DNA of 64,000 bases, taken from positions 3,224,597-3,288,596 of the forward strand of contig LR590083.2 in NCBI GenBank assembly GCA_901457705.2, read 5' to 3'. The translations under genes were made by a program, and so were the position numbers. This stretch comes from Beijerinckiaceae bacterium RH AL1 (GTDB lineage: Bacteria > Pseudomonadota > Alphaproteobacteria > Rhizobiales > Beijerinckiaceae). The notes beneath the pieces are model-generated. The model saw only the letters and a list, made by a program, of their open reading frames with translations. It was not told where the DNA came from and made no database searches. This document shows, one piece after another, positions 1-9,062 of this stretch; positions within the stretch are counted from its first letter, which is position 1, and each line of letters opens with the position of its first letter.

Positions 1-2080
1 CGATCTCTACCAGCGCGTCGAGCCGCGGGCCTACGATCCTTTTAACCCCGTACGGATCCTCGACATCGACGATGCCTCGATCGCCAAGCTCGGCCAATGG
101 CCGTGGCCGCGCACCAAGATCGCCGCGCTGGTCGACCGGCTTCGTGAGGACGGCGCGGCGTCCATCGCGTTCGACATCGTGTTCTCCGAGCCGGATCGAA
201 CCAGCGCGGAGGCGTTCCTCTCCACCGTCCAACAGGACTCGCGACGCGCGGCAATCGCGACGGCCCTCGGCGACGCGCCGGCCAATGATGCCGTGCTGGC
301 CGATGCGGTCGGCAAGGCGCCCGTCGTCCTCGGCCTCATCCTCACGCAGGCCGACGAGCCCGACTTCGCCGTGCCGTATGGGCTCGCGACCGCCGGTGGT
401 GACGTCCGCGGCTACCTGCCGCATTTTTCGGGCGCCGTGGTGCCGTTGCCGCGCTTGCTGGAGACGACCTCGGGGCTCGGCGCGCTCAACTGGCTGCCGG
501 ATGACGATCAGATCGTGCGTCGCGTCCCCCTGTTGCTCGCCGGTGGCACCCGCGTTCTGCCGAGCCTTGCCATGGAGAGCCTGCGAGTGGCGCAAGGCGC
601 CTCGACCTTTATCGTCCGCACGTCGGAAGCCAGCGGCGACGGCGGTTTCGGCGCCCACCAGGGCGTGCGATCCGTCAAGGTCGGTGCGGCGACGGTCGGG
701 AGCGACGCCAACGGCGACATCCGTATCCGGTTTTCTCCCCATCGATCGGACCGGTTCATCCCCGCCTGGCGGATCCTCGATGGCAGCATCCGACGCGACG
801 AGATCGTGGGCCGTTCCGTCATCGTCGGGTCGAGCTCTGCGGGGCTCGGCGACATCCGCGCGACGCCTGTCGATGCGGCCATGCCGGGCGTCGAGGTGCA
901 GGCGCAGGCGCTGGAAGGTCTCCTCTCCGGCGACCGGCTCGAGCGGCCGGCCTGGACCGTGCTCGAGCCCTATGCAGCCGTCGTGCTGGCCCTGGCGCTC
1001 GCACTTTGCCTGCCGCTGCTTCCCGCATCGGCAGGCGCAGCGGTCGCCGCGGGGCTCGTCGCTGCGACCGTCGCGATCAGCTGGCACGCGTTTGGCGTCC
1101 ACCATGTTCTGATCGACCCGCTCGTCGTGAGCGCGATGATCACGATGACCTATCTCGGGGCGATCTCGGCCCTGTTTCGCGCCGAGCAGCGCGATCGGCA
1201 TTTCGTGCAAAATGCCTTCGGGCGCTTCGTGTCGCCCGAGGTCGTCGAGCAACTTGCCCGCGATCCGTCGCAGCTCACGTTGGGCGGCCAACAGCGCGAG
1301 CTGACGGTGATGTTCACCGACGTCCGCAACTTCTCCGCCATCGCCGAGCGCATGAGCGCGGCGGACCTGACGCGCTTCATGAACAGCTATCTGTCTCCGA
1401 TGACCGAGATCGTGCTCGACCACGCGGGCACCGTCGACAAGTATATCGGCGACGGCATCATGGCCTTCTGGAATGCGCCGCTGCCCGATGCGCGGCACGC
1501 CGAGAATGCCGCCCGAGCCGCGCTCGCGATGATCGACGCGCTGCCGCGGCTGAGCTTGTCAGGCGGCAGCAAGCCCGTCGCGCAGCTGCGCTGCGGCATC
1601 GGTCTCGCAAGCGGGCCTTGCGTGGTCGGCAACATCGGCTCCCAGTTGCGATTCGACTACACGGCCCTCGGCGACGACGTGAACCTCGCCTCGCGTCTCG
1701 AGAGCCTGACGAAGACGTACGGGCTCGATATCCTAGCGACGGACGCGACGCGCCAGCTGTCACCCGGGCTGGCCTGGCTCGACGTCGACACGGTCGTCGT
1801 CATGGGCCGGACGACGCCTCAGGACGTCGTCACGCTGCTGGGCGACGAAGCATTTGCGCAGAGCGAGAGTTTTCGCGACTTGCGCGCAGCGCATGAGGCG
1901 ATGCTTGCCGTGTATCGGTCTGGCGACTCCGAGGCCGCGACTGCGGCCGTCACGATGCTCCGCGCGGTCGCCCCGGCTCGACTCGCGGCTCTCTACGATT
2001 TCTACGAAGCGCGCTGCCGGGCGAACGCCCTGCTGCCGCGCGACCAGCGCGAGACGATCACGCGGCTGGCGCACAAGTGA
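1..2080 (+). CDS. CHASE2-domain class III adenylate cyclase (5' end outside window)
   Basis: Makes a cyclic nucleotide, most likely cAMP, at the inner membrane in response to a signal sensed by an extracytoplasmic CHASE2 domain. The frame is already open at base 2, where it reads CHASE2-like sequence (VRILDIDDASIAKLGQWPWP), so the ATG at 179 lies inside the domain and the true start is upstream of the window. CHASE2 runs to about base 950. Hydrophobic membrane segments follow at about 960-1170, then a class III cyclase domain from about 1290 with a metal-binding stretch (VMFTDVRNFS), a second Asp in DKYIGDGIMAFW, and the GDDVNLASRLE motif. The stop overlaps the convergent cNMP-EAL gene by 23 bases. 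ATP rather than GTP specificity is inferred, not seen. Confidence 0.9.
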   Translation, partial: DLYQRVEPRAYDPFNPVRILDIDDASIAKLGQWPWPRTKIAALVDRLREDGAASIAFDIVFSEPDRTSAEAFLSTVQQDSRRAAIATALGDAPANDAVLADAVGKAPVVLGLILTQADEPDFAVPYGLATAGGDVRGYLPHFSGAVVPLPRLLETTSGLGALNWLPDDDQIVRRVPLLLAGGTRVLPSLAMESLRVAQGASTFIVRTSEASGDGGFGAHQGVRSVKVGAATVGSDANGDIRIRFSPHRSDRFIPAWRILDGSIRRDEIVGRSVIVGSSSAGLGDIRATPVDAAMPGVEVQAQALEGLLSGDRLERPAWTVLEPYAAVVLALALALCLPLLPASAGAAVAAGLVAATVAISWHAFGVHHVLIDPLVVSAMITMTYLGAISALFRAEQRDRHFVQNAFGRFVSPEVVEQLARDPSQLTLGGQQRELTVMFTDVRNFSAIAERMSAADLTRFMNSYLSPMTEIVLDHAGTVDKYIGDGIMAFWNAPLPDARHAENAARAALAMIDALPRLSLSGGSKPVAQLRCGIGLASGPCVVGNIGSQLRFDYTALGDDVNLASRLESLTKTYGLDILATDATRQLSPGLAWLDVDTVVVMGRTTPQDVVTLLGDEAFAQSESFRDLRAAHEAMLAVYRSGDSEAATAAVTMLRAVAPARLAALYDFYEARCRANALLPRDQRETITRLAHK

Positions 2081-3287
2081 CGGCGGCAACCGGCGTCGCG
2101 GCTCGCCACGTCCTCATCAACGCCAGCGTCTGCTCGAGAGGCAGCGGCCGGCCGAACAGATAGCCCTGGCCGAACTCGCATCCGAGATTCTGCAGAATCG
2201 CGCGCTGCTCGGTGGTCTCGATGCCTTCGCCGACTGTCTTCAAGCGCAGCGACTTGGCGAGGTTCAGCATCGAGACGACGATGGAATGCGTCGTCTTGCA
2301 GTCCGCCATGCTCTGCACGAAGGTCCGGTCGACCTTCAACGAATCGATCGGCAGCGTTCGCACGTAGTTGAGCGACGAATAGCCGGTGCCGAAATCATCG
2401 ACCGCAACGCGGAAGCCGGACTGGCGCGCCTCGTGAAGCCTCGTGGCGGCCTCGCTCGGCGAGCGGACGAGCGCCGTTTCCGTGAGCTCGAGGGTGACGG
2501 ACCCCGGCGCGTGGCCGCCGGCGACGATGATCTTCTCCAAGGTCCCGACGAAGTCGTCCTTGCCGAGATCGTGACCGGAGATGTTGATGGCGACGTGGGG
2601 GCTCTCGACATGCGAGGGGCGTCGCGCGGCAACGGCCTTCATGAGAAGTCAGGTCGCGCGAGACATGCGCAAGGCAGATTCGTGCGAGCTCGGCGCTTCC
2701 GCCGCCGATCTCGGTGAGGGGCACGAAGACGGAGGCGGAACGAACCCGCGCGAGGGATGCGCCCAGCGCGCCAGCGCCTCGAAGCCGGACAGGCGCCCGT
2801 CGGCGAGTCGGACGATCGGTTGGTAGTGAACGAGGATCTGCCCCTTCTCGAAGGCGTTCTGCAGCTCTTCCTGAAGCCGCAGCTCCGCCATCGCTGCCGC
2901 CACCGCCGACTGGCGCTCCGCAGCCATCGGCGCGGATGGCGTCGGCGAGTTGCCGTAGACCTGGGCCAAGGTGCAGCGAAAGCGATCGAGGATCGTCCCC
3001 ATGACGAGGCGCAGGACGGGGTCGGCTGCCGCGAAGCGCGCGGCGAGATGCTCGGAGGTCATCGGCAGAAGCAGGCACGCCTCGCGCGCTCGCACGCTCG
3101 CGGTGCGCGGGGCGTTATCCAGCAACGCCATCTCGCCGACGATCTCGCCCGGCCCGAGCACGGCGAGGACATGCTCCCCCGTCGCGCGTTCTATGAGCAC
3201 CTCGACGCTGCCCTGCTCGATGAGATAGCCGCACGAGGACAGATCGCCTGCCCGCAGCAGGTAGTCGTTGGCGTCCAGATGGATCAT
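2058..3287 (-). pseudogene. cNMP-binding domain / EAL c-di-GMP phosphodiesterase, frame broken twice
   Basis: Crp-type cyclic-nucleotide-binding domain (first ~120 residues, GEIVGEMALLDNAPRTASVR) followed by an EAL phosphodiesterase domain. The EAL catalytic set is complete when the frames are joined: FEALARW, NISGHDL, ELTETAL, DDFGTGYSSLNY, KVDRTF, EGIET and GQGYLFGRPL. The frame is lost at about 2727-2737, just after RGFVPP. The next ~80 bases read correctly in another frame (SVFVPLTEIGG ... RICLAHVSRDL). The original frame returns at about 2646-2653 (LLMKAVAARRP). This looks like one lost base followed by one gained base. Read in one frame the protein stops at 2649. Start chosen at 3287 (MIHLDAND); an in-frame ATG at 3326 is possible. 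It could be a sequencing error or a genuine lesion. It lies next to a cyclase that could supply its ligand. Confidence 0.8.
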
Positions 3288-3456
3288 TGCGGCACCAGCA
3301 TCGGAGCCTGGAAACCTAGGCGGCAATCCTAAGCACCGCCTAAAGGAGTATCCTTTACAATCTTCAGCTGCGTCGGCAGACGTCTGTCACACGACAAGGG
3401 CGCGTGGATCAGCACGCGCTCTTGCCGATCATTTGGCACTACGATTATTCAGCCGC
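3288..3456. other. intergenic region, nothing firmly recognised
   Basis: Short AT-richer gap between the start of the cNMP-EAL gene and the end of the Tat-SDR gene, both read leftward. It should hold the cNMP-EAL promoter, but no convincing -35/-10 pair was found. It contains TTAGGATTGCCGC on the minus strand (3320-3332), which resembles a repeat upstream of the KaiC gene. Confidence 0.3.
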
Positions 3457-4467
3457 TCAGATGTTGTGAGCGCTGTCGCCGGCGTCGACCTCGTATTCCG
3501 CGCCGGTGACCATGGCGGCGCCGTCGGAGGCGAGGAACACGGCGGCCGGTCCGAGATCGGCCGGCTTCATCCAGCCGACCCTCAGCGGCACCATCGGCAG
3601 CCTGGCGTCCCACACCTGCTGCGGCGTCGGGTCGGCCGGCGGATCGTTCTCCGTCATCGCCATCGAGGCGTGGTAGCGCGCGCGATACCGCGTGAGCGCC
3701 GTGTCGACGAGCCCCGGGATCAACGCGTTGACCGTCACCTTGTGCTTGCCGAGCTCCATCGCGGCCGACTTCATGAGCCCGAGGATGCCCCACTTCGAGG
3801 CCGAGTAGGAGCTCGCGCCGGACGTGCCCTGCTTTCCCTGCATCGACGACAGCAGGATGATGCGGCCGTACTGCCGCTTGACCATCCCCGGCGCGAAGGC
3901 CCGGACGGTGTTGGCCGTCCCGTTCAGATTGTTGTCGATGACGTCGTGCCAGTCGGCGTCCTCCATCTCGAGCAGCGGCTTCCATCGCTGGATGGCCGCA
4001 TTGGCGACGAGGATGTCGATCTTGCCGAACTCTTTCTCGGTCTCGGCGGCGACGGCCCGCAACGCGGCGAGGTCGCGGATGTCGGCGTGGACCGTCTTGC
4101 ATTTCCGCCCGAGTTTTCTGACGCCCTGCGCGGTCTCGTCGAGCTCGGAGGCGCTGGCCGCGACGGCGTTCGAGGCGGTCGACACCGGTCCGCAGATATC
4201 GAGGGCGACGATATCCGCGCCGTTGGCCGCCATCTCCCAGGCGATCGCGCGGCCGATCCCGCGGGCCGCGCCGGTGACGACCGCCACCTTGCCTTGCAGG
4301 ACGGAGCCCTGGTTCGGCTTCGGCAGCCCCTCCGGCGCCGGCTTCGAGAAGTCGGGCTGCTTTGCGTCCTCGGCGTAGGCCGTGCTCGCGAGCGCCGTGC
4401 TGGCGGCAGCGCCGAGCAGAACGGCGCGTCGCCCGATCTCGTGTCCTTTGCTGGTCTCGTCTGTCAT
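3457..4467 (-). CDS. Tat-exported short-chain dehydrogenase/reductase
   Basis: 336-residue classical SDR preceded by an unusual export signal. Residues 1-32 hold a twin-arginine motif (IGRRAVLLGAAAS), a hydrophobic stretch and an AYA cleavage site. The SDR core has the TGAARGIG cofactor loop, NAA (VANAAIQ), catalytic Ser in LLSSMQG and YSASK. The substrate cannot be told; the closest general class is NAD(P)-dependent alcohol or sugar oxidoreductases. SDRs are normally cytoplasmic, so a Tat signal implies a folded enzyme exported with its nucleotide bound, or a residual leader. The gene stands alone between the cNMP-EAL gene and the divergent BrkB gene. Confidence 0.88.
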   Translation of the reverse strand: MTDETSKGHEIGRRAVLLGAAASTALASTAYAEDAKQPDFSKPAPEGLPKPNQGSVLQGKVAVVTGAARGIGRAIAWEMAANGADIVALDICGPVSTASNAVAASASELDETAQGVRKLGRKCKTVHADIRDLAALRAVAAETEKEFGKIDILVANAAIQRWKPLLEMEDADWHDVIDNNLNGTANTVRAFAPGMVKRQYGRIILLSSMQGKQGTSGASSYSASKWGILGLMKSAAMELGKHKVTVNALIPGLVDTALTRYRARYHASMAMTENDPPADPTPQQVWDARLPMVPLRVGWMKPADLGPAAVFLASDGAAMVTGAEYEVDAGDSAHNI

Positions 4468-4715
4468 TGGCGGTCTCCTTCACCGCCGCAATCGCGCGAC
4501 CGAGCGCTTGTTTCAGGGTCGCGATGTCGCGGCGATCACGCCTTCGGCATCAGGCGGGACGAGCTTACGCGGTGGCACGCGATCCCCGCGCTGCAGGGAC
4601 TACATCAAATGCAAATGCGCATCCGAGCGGCACAGCAACGAGCGGCGACGGGACGTCAACGCCTGAACCGAGACGCCCGCGCATCGTTTCGCGGCGAAGC
4701 GGCAGGAGATCGGGG

Positions 4716-5864
4716 ATGCGGACGCAGCGGCGAAAAGGCAACAGCAGGCCGGCTCGAAAGCCGACTGTGCGACGACGATCGAAAGCGCGGACGCTCACCG
4801 CTTGGGCCGGCGTGATCGTCCGCCTTGCGCTCGCCTACCGCCAGATCACCCAAGCCCACGCGCAAGCCGCTCGCAACCTGCGCCCCGGCGGCGGTACAAC
4901 GACGGTGCAGTCGGAGTTGGCTTCGGCGCGGACTCGAGGTCGAGCCGCTGACGCGCCGCAGGATATTCCGCCAAAAGGCTGGTGGCAGGTTGCCAAGCGC
5001 GTCGCGACAAAGTTTTCCGAGAACGAGCTGATGGCGGAGGCGGCCGGCTGCACGTTCTACGCGCTGCTGTCGTTGTTTCCTGCGATCACAGCGATCGTGT
5101 CCATCTACGGTCTCTTCGCCGACCGCAGCAAGATCGAGGGGCAGCTAGACAGCGTGTCTTCGTTCCTGCCGAGCGGCGGCGTCGACATTATCCGCGAGCA
5201 GGTCCATCGCCTGGTCGAAAGCCCGGCCAGTGGTCTCAGCGCCGGTGCGATCATCGGCCTGCTCACCGCACTTTGGAGCGCGAATGCCGGCACGAAGGCG
5301 ATGTTCAGCGCCTTGAACGACGTCTACGGCGAACGCGAGGAGCGCGGGTTCCTCCGCGTGACCGCAACGTCCCTCGTCTTCACGCTCGGCGGCATCACCT
5401 TCCTCGTCGCGGCGCTCGGCGGCATCGCGACGCTGCCGTTGCTGTTTCGCGCGCTCGGCATGGACACCGTCTTCACCGTCGCTGCGGAGTACGGGCGATG
5501 GCCAGCGATCTTGGCGATCATGGTCTTCGCTCTTGCGATCCTCTACCGCTTCGGACCCAGTCGACGCCTTGCAAAATGGCGTTGGGTCACCTGGGGCGGC
5601 GTGATCGGCGCGGTCTGCTGGGTCGGACTGTCGGTCGGCTTCTCGTGGTACGTCGCGCACTTCGGCAGCTACAACAAGACGTACGGCTCGCTCGGCGCGA
5701 TCATCGGCTTCATGACGTGGATCTGGCTCTCCACCACGGTCCTGCTCGTAGGGGCCCAAATCAATGCAGAACTCGAGGCCCAGACCGCAGCAGACTCTAC
5801 CGTCGGAAAGGCTCGGCCGCTCGGTGCGCGCGGCGCGGCGTCGGCGAACGTGGTCTCGAAGTAA
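4716..5864 (+). CDS. YihY/BrkB family inner-membrane protein
   Basis: 382 residues. The BrkB (YihY/virulence factor) domain begins around residue 90 (GWWQVAKRVATKF) with the family hallmark of a membrane domain starting in LMAEAAGCTFYALLSLFPA and about six hydrophobic segments ending at WLSTTVLLVGAQINAELE. The start at 4716 is chosen because AGGAG sits 7 bases upstream. Possible earlier starts only add Arg-rich, non-family sequence antisense to the neighbouring SDR. The N-terminal ~85 residues are basic and poorly conserved-looking. Function of the family is unsettled, with transport or envelope roles suggested. Confidence 0.9.
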   Translation: MRTQRRKGNSRPARKPTVRRRSKARTLTAWAGVIVRLALAYRQITQAHAQAARNLRPGGGTTTVQSELASARTRGRAADAPQDIPPKGWWQVAKRVATKFSENELMAEAAGCTFYALLSLFPAITAIVSIYGLFADRSKIEGQLDSVSSFLPSGGVDIIREQVHRLVESPASGLSAGAIIGLLTALWSANAGTKAMFSALNDVYGEREERGFLRVTATSLVFTLGGITFLVAALGGIATLPLLFRALGMDTVFTVAAEYGRWPAILAIMVFALAILYRFGPSRRLAKWRWVTWGGVIGAVCWVGLSVGFSWYVAHFGSYNKTYGSLGAIIGFMTWIWLSTTVLLVGAQINAELEAQTAADSTVGKARPLGARGAASANVVSK

Positions 5865-5877
5865 GCCGCGCCGCAGC

Positions 5878-6894
5878 TCAGGCGGGCATTCGCTGCCGCA
5901 CGTCGACATCCTTCGTGAGCAGCGCCTCGAAGTACGCGATCGTCACGGCTAGCCCGGAGCGGAGCGGCGTCCGCGGCGCCCAGTCCAGCTTCGTTTTCGC
6001 CAGATCGATGTCGGGCTTGCGCTGACGCGGATCGTCCGACGGCAGCGGCCTCGTCACGAGGCGCGATCGCGAGCCCATCACATCGATGACCTGACGCGCG
6101 AGCTCGTGGATCGAGTATTCCTCCGGGTTGCCGATGTTCACGGGACCAGTAAAGCCGGCCTGGCTCTCCATCATGCGCCGCATGCCGTCGATGAGATCGT
6201 CGACGAAGCAGAAGGAGCGCGACTGCGAGCCGTCGCCGTAGATCGTGATGTCCTGGCCGCGGAGCGCCTGCACGATGAAGTTGGAGACGACCCTGCCGTC
6301 CTCCGGGTGCATGCGCGGGCCATAGGTGTTGAAGATCCGCACCACCTTGATGTCGACGCCGTGCTGACGGTGATAATCGAAGAAGAGCGTCTCCGCGCAC
6401 CGTTTGCCTTCATCGTAACACGAGCGGATGCCGACCGGGTTGACCTTGCCGAAATAGCTCTCCGGCTGCGGATGGATGTCGGGATCGCCGTACACTTCCG
6501 AGGTCGACGCCTGAAGGATGCGCGCCCGGACGCGCTTGGCGAGGCCGAGCATGTTGATCGCGCCATGGACGCTCGTCTTCGTCGTCTGCACCGGATCGAG
6601 CTGATAGTGCACTGGCGACGCGGGACACGCCAGATTGTAGATGCGGTTCACCTCGACATAGAGCGGGAACGTGATGTCGTGCCGCATGAACTCGAAATTC
6701 GGGTTCGCGAGCAGATGCGCGATGTTGCGGCGCGAGCCGGTGTAAAGATTGTCGACGCAAAGCACCTCGTGACCGTCCGCGAGCAAGCTTTCGCACAGGT
6801 GAGACCCGAGAAAGCCTGCCCCGCCCGTCACGAGGATGCGCTGCGGGCTCATCGAGGCAGGACTCGCTTTGATCGACGCATGTGGAATGTTCAT
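5878..6894 (-). CDS. UDP-glucuronate decarboxylase (UDP-xylose synthase type)
   Basis: 338-residue extended SDR that should convert UDP-glucuronate to UDP-xylose. It shows the Rossmann motif GGAGFLG (residues 24-30), the UXS signature [12 protein letters not shown] at about 88-99, the TSE active-site segment (131-133), and catalytic Tyr160/Lys164 in YDEGKR. It is the last gene of the leftward sugar operon and overlaps the upstream glycosyltransferase by [15 protein letters not shown] at residue 15 is an alternative start. It would supply a xylosyl donor, or a precursor for pentose epimerisation, to the glycosyltransferases next to it. Confidence 0.92.
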   Translation of the reverse strand: MNIPHASIKASPASMSPQRILVTGGAGFLGSHLCESLLADGHEVLCVDNLYTGSRRNIAHLLANPNFEFMRHDITFPLYVEVNRIYNLACPASPVHYQLDPVQTTKTSVHGAINMLGLAKRVRARILQASTSEVYGDPDIHPQPESYFGKVNPVGIRSCYDEGKRCAETLFFDYHRQHGVDIKVVRIFNTYGPRMHPEDGRVVSNFIVQALRGQDITIYGDGSQSRSFCFVDDLIDGMRRMMESQAGFTGPVNIGNPEEYSIHELARQVIDVMGSRSRLVTRPLPSDDPRQRKPDIDLAKTKLDWAPRTPLRSGLAVTIAYFEALLTKDVDVRQRMPA

Positions 6895-7977
6895 GGTGCC
6901 GCCGTCACTGAGAACCGTGTGTCGCTGCCGCCTGAGGAACCGCGCGTCCGGCCGGAGGCGAGAAAGCCTTCAAGTTGCGCAGCTCGCGACGATGCCGTGT
7001 GCTCCGCCAGAACGCGGGCTCGCGCAGCTGCGCCGATGGCGGGAAGGCGCGGCGATCGCGCCCTCGGCGTCTTCCGCGAAAAGGATGTCGCGGCCCGGCT
7101 CGAAGAAGTCGGTGATGCCGTCCCAGCGATCCGACAGCACCGGGGTCCCGCAGGCGGCGGCCTCGAAGAGGCGAACGGAGGGCGACCATCCCGCCGCGAT
7201 CATATCCGCGCGCGTCACGTTCAGCGTGAGCCGCGACGCGCTATAAAAATTCGCGTGGGCGTCCGGCGGCAGATGCTCGATGCGCTCGACGTTATCGGGC
7301 CAACGGATGTCGGCGGGATACTGCGATCCGGCAACGACAAAGCGATGGTCGGGCAGACGGCGCGCCGTGTCGAGGAGCAGCTTCTCGAGCGTCGGCTGAC
7401 GGTCCGCGCTGTAGGTGCCGAGATAGGAGAGGTCCCAATGACATGCGGCGCCCGTGGGCGCATATCGCGCCTCGTCGACCGAGCAATAGAGTGGGCGCGC
7501 CGCCGGCGAACCGAAGGCGAGTTCCAGACGCTCCAATGTCGGACCGCCCGTGAAGGACAGGTACAGGTCGTAGCGTTGGATCTGCTCGCGCGAGAGATAG
7601 CCGCAGGAGCCGGCCTGCAGGGCGGCGAGCGTGACGGGCGTGTCGATGTCGTAGAAGGCGACGATCCCTTGGGCCGTCTCCTGCACGAAGTCGCCGACCG
7701 CGATGCCGTCGGGGACGTAGGAGCCGACGATGACGGCGTCGGCATCGGCGATTGCATCGCGCCACCGACGTAGGTCGGCGAGATCATCGTAGAGGACGAG
7801 GCGGCAATAGTCCGGATCAGGACAATCCCGATGCGCCGCGTACCAGGGGACATCCCGCTCGAGGAACAGGATGTCGTGGCCGCGCGCCGCCATAGCCTTT
7901 AGCAGCGCGCGGAAGGTGGTGGCGTGGCCGTTGCCCCAGGACGACGAGAGCGCGAGGCCGAGGACGACCAGCTTCAT
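6891..7977 (-). pseudogene. CgeB-like glycosyltransferase, C-terminal frameshift
   Basis: First of three neighbouring CgeB-type glycosyltransferases (GT-B fold). It starts MKLVVLGLALSSSWGNGHAT and has the donor-side region typical of the family (SVRLFEAAACGTPVLSDRWDGI, read with FFEPGRDILFAED). After GAIAA (bases 7041-7050) the open frame degenerates and stops at 6970. Dropping one base restores a normal end (LPAIGAAARARVLAEH, then RAAQLEGFL) that runs to a TGA at 6891-6893 and overlaps the UXS start by ATGA, as every other junction in this operon does. A single-base insertion, real or a sequencing error, is therefore the best reading. The start overlaps the upstream paralogue by 4 bases. Confidence 0.8.
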
Positions 7978-9062
7978 GCGGCCTCCCGGCGGCGCGCGAC
8001 AAGATTCTTGAACAAGGCAGCGGTCTGCGCACCCCGCAGAGCATAGGTGTGCTCCGCCCTCACCCGTGCGAGCGCCGCAGCGCCGATTTCGCGCGCTCGC
8101 TCGAGCGTCAGACCCTCGAGGTGATCGGCAACGTCGCGGCCGTCGCGGGCCACCAGCACCTCCTCGCCAGGCTTCAGGAAATGCTCGATGCCCTCCCAAT
8201 CGTCCGTGATGAGGCACGCGGCCGCCCCCGCTGCCTCGAACACGCGTGTGGCCGGGGAGAAGCCGATCCTGGCCATGGAGTCGCGCGCGACATTTAGCAC
8301 GGCGCGCGGCGTGCAATTGAAGGCGTTGTGCTCGGCCGTGTAGACGTGGCCGCGATGCCGCACGTTGCGAGGCATTTGCTTCGTCTCCCACCCATTCCCG
8401 CCGATGAGGAAGTTCCGATCGGGCAGCATCGAAGCCGGCTTCAGGAAGAACTCTTCGACGCGACTCTCGCGGTCCGGCAGGCGGTTGCCGAGGAAGGCCA
8501 GGTCGCAGGCAAACTGTGGGTCCGGCGCGACGGGGTAGTGCGTGCTCGCGTCGAAGGCGTTGTAGATGGGCACGCAATCCCGCGCGCCAAATCTGCGATA
8601 GGCGTCCACGACGGGTGGACCTCCACCGTAGGTGAGCACAAGGTCGAGGTCCGGCAGCGCCGCGCGCACGGGATGGCCGGCATCGGCCCGCATCTCGTCC
8701 AGCGTCGCGGCTGCATCGACATCCCAAAAGATGCGAAGTGCATCGGACCGGCTGGCGGCGATAATGCCCTGCAGGAGTTCCCTGTCGAAGATGCCCACGC
8801 CGCTGGCCTTGACCACGATGTCGGCGTCGGCGGCTTCGGCAAGGACGTCACGCAACGCCGCCTTGTCAGGCGCATAGACGACGACGCGCGCCCATTCCGG
8901 CGGATCGATGTCGCGGTGCTTTTGGCGGTCGAACGCGTCGGGCTCGAAGAATGTTGTCTCGAAGCCATGCCCGGCGAGCTCTCGCAGGATGCCACGATAG
9001 TAGGTGGCCGCACCATTCCAGTAGGAGGAGAGCAGGCTCGATCCGTAGAACGCGATCTTCAC
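7974..9062 (-). CDS. CgeB-like glycosyltransferase
   Basis: 362-residue GT-B enzyme of the CgeB/spore-protein type. N-terminal Rossmann-like half (MKIAFYGSSLLSSYWNGAAT). The C-terminal half carries the conserved FSPATRVFEAAGAAACLITD and EGIEHFLKPGEEVLVARDG segments, which match the equivalent stretches of its two neighbours. Start codon is GTG, overlapping the upstream stop as GTGA. Donor and acceptor cannot be inferred. Being one of three paralogues in a row suggests sequential sugar additions to the same product. Confidence 0.87.
   Translation of the reverse strand: MKIAFYGSSLLSSYWNGAATYYRGILRELAGHGFETTFFEPDAFDRQKHRDIDPPEWARVVVYAPDKAALRDVLAEAADADIVVKASGVGIFDRELLQGIIAASRSDALRIFWDVDAAATLDEMRADAGHPVRAALPDLDLVLTYGGGPPVVDAYRRFGARDCVPIYNAFDASTHYPVAPDPQFACDLAFLGNRLPDRESRVEEFFLKPASMLPDRNFLIGGNGWETKQMPRNVRHRGHVYTAEHNAFNCTPRAVLNVARDSMARIGFSPATRVFEAAGAAACLITDDWEGIEHFLKPGEEVLVARDGRDVADHLEGLTLERAREIGAAALARVRAEHTYALRGAQTAALFKNLVARRREAA

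Noticed and set aside
6106-7773. Plus-strand open frame opposite UXS and the first CgeB-like enzyme
   Set aside because: Shadow of genes with clear motifs; low-complexity Arg/Val/Asp sequence.
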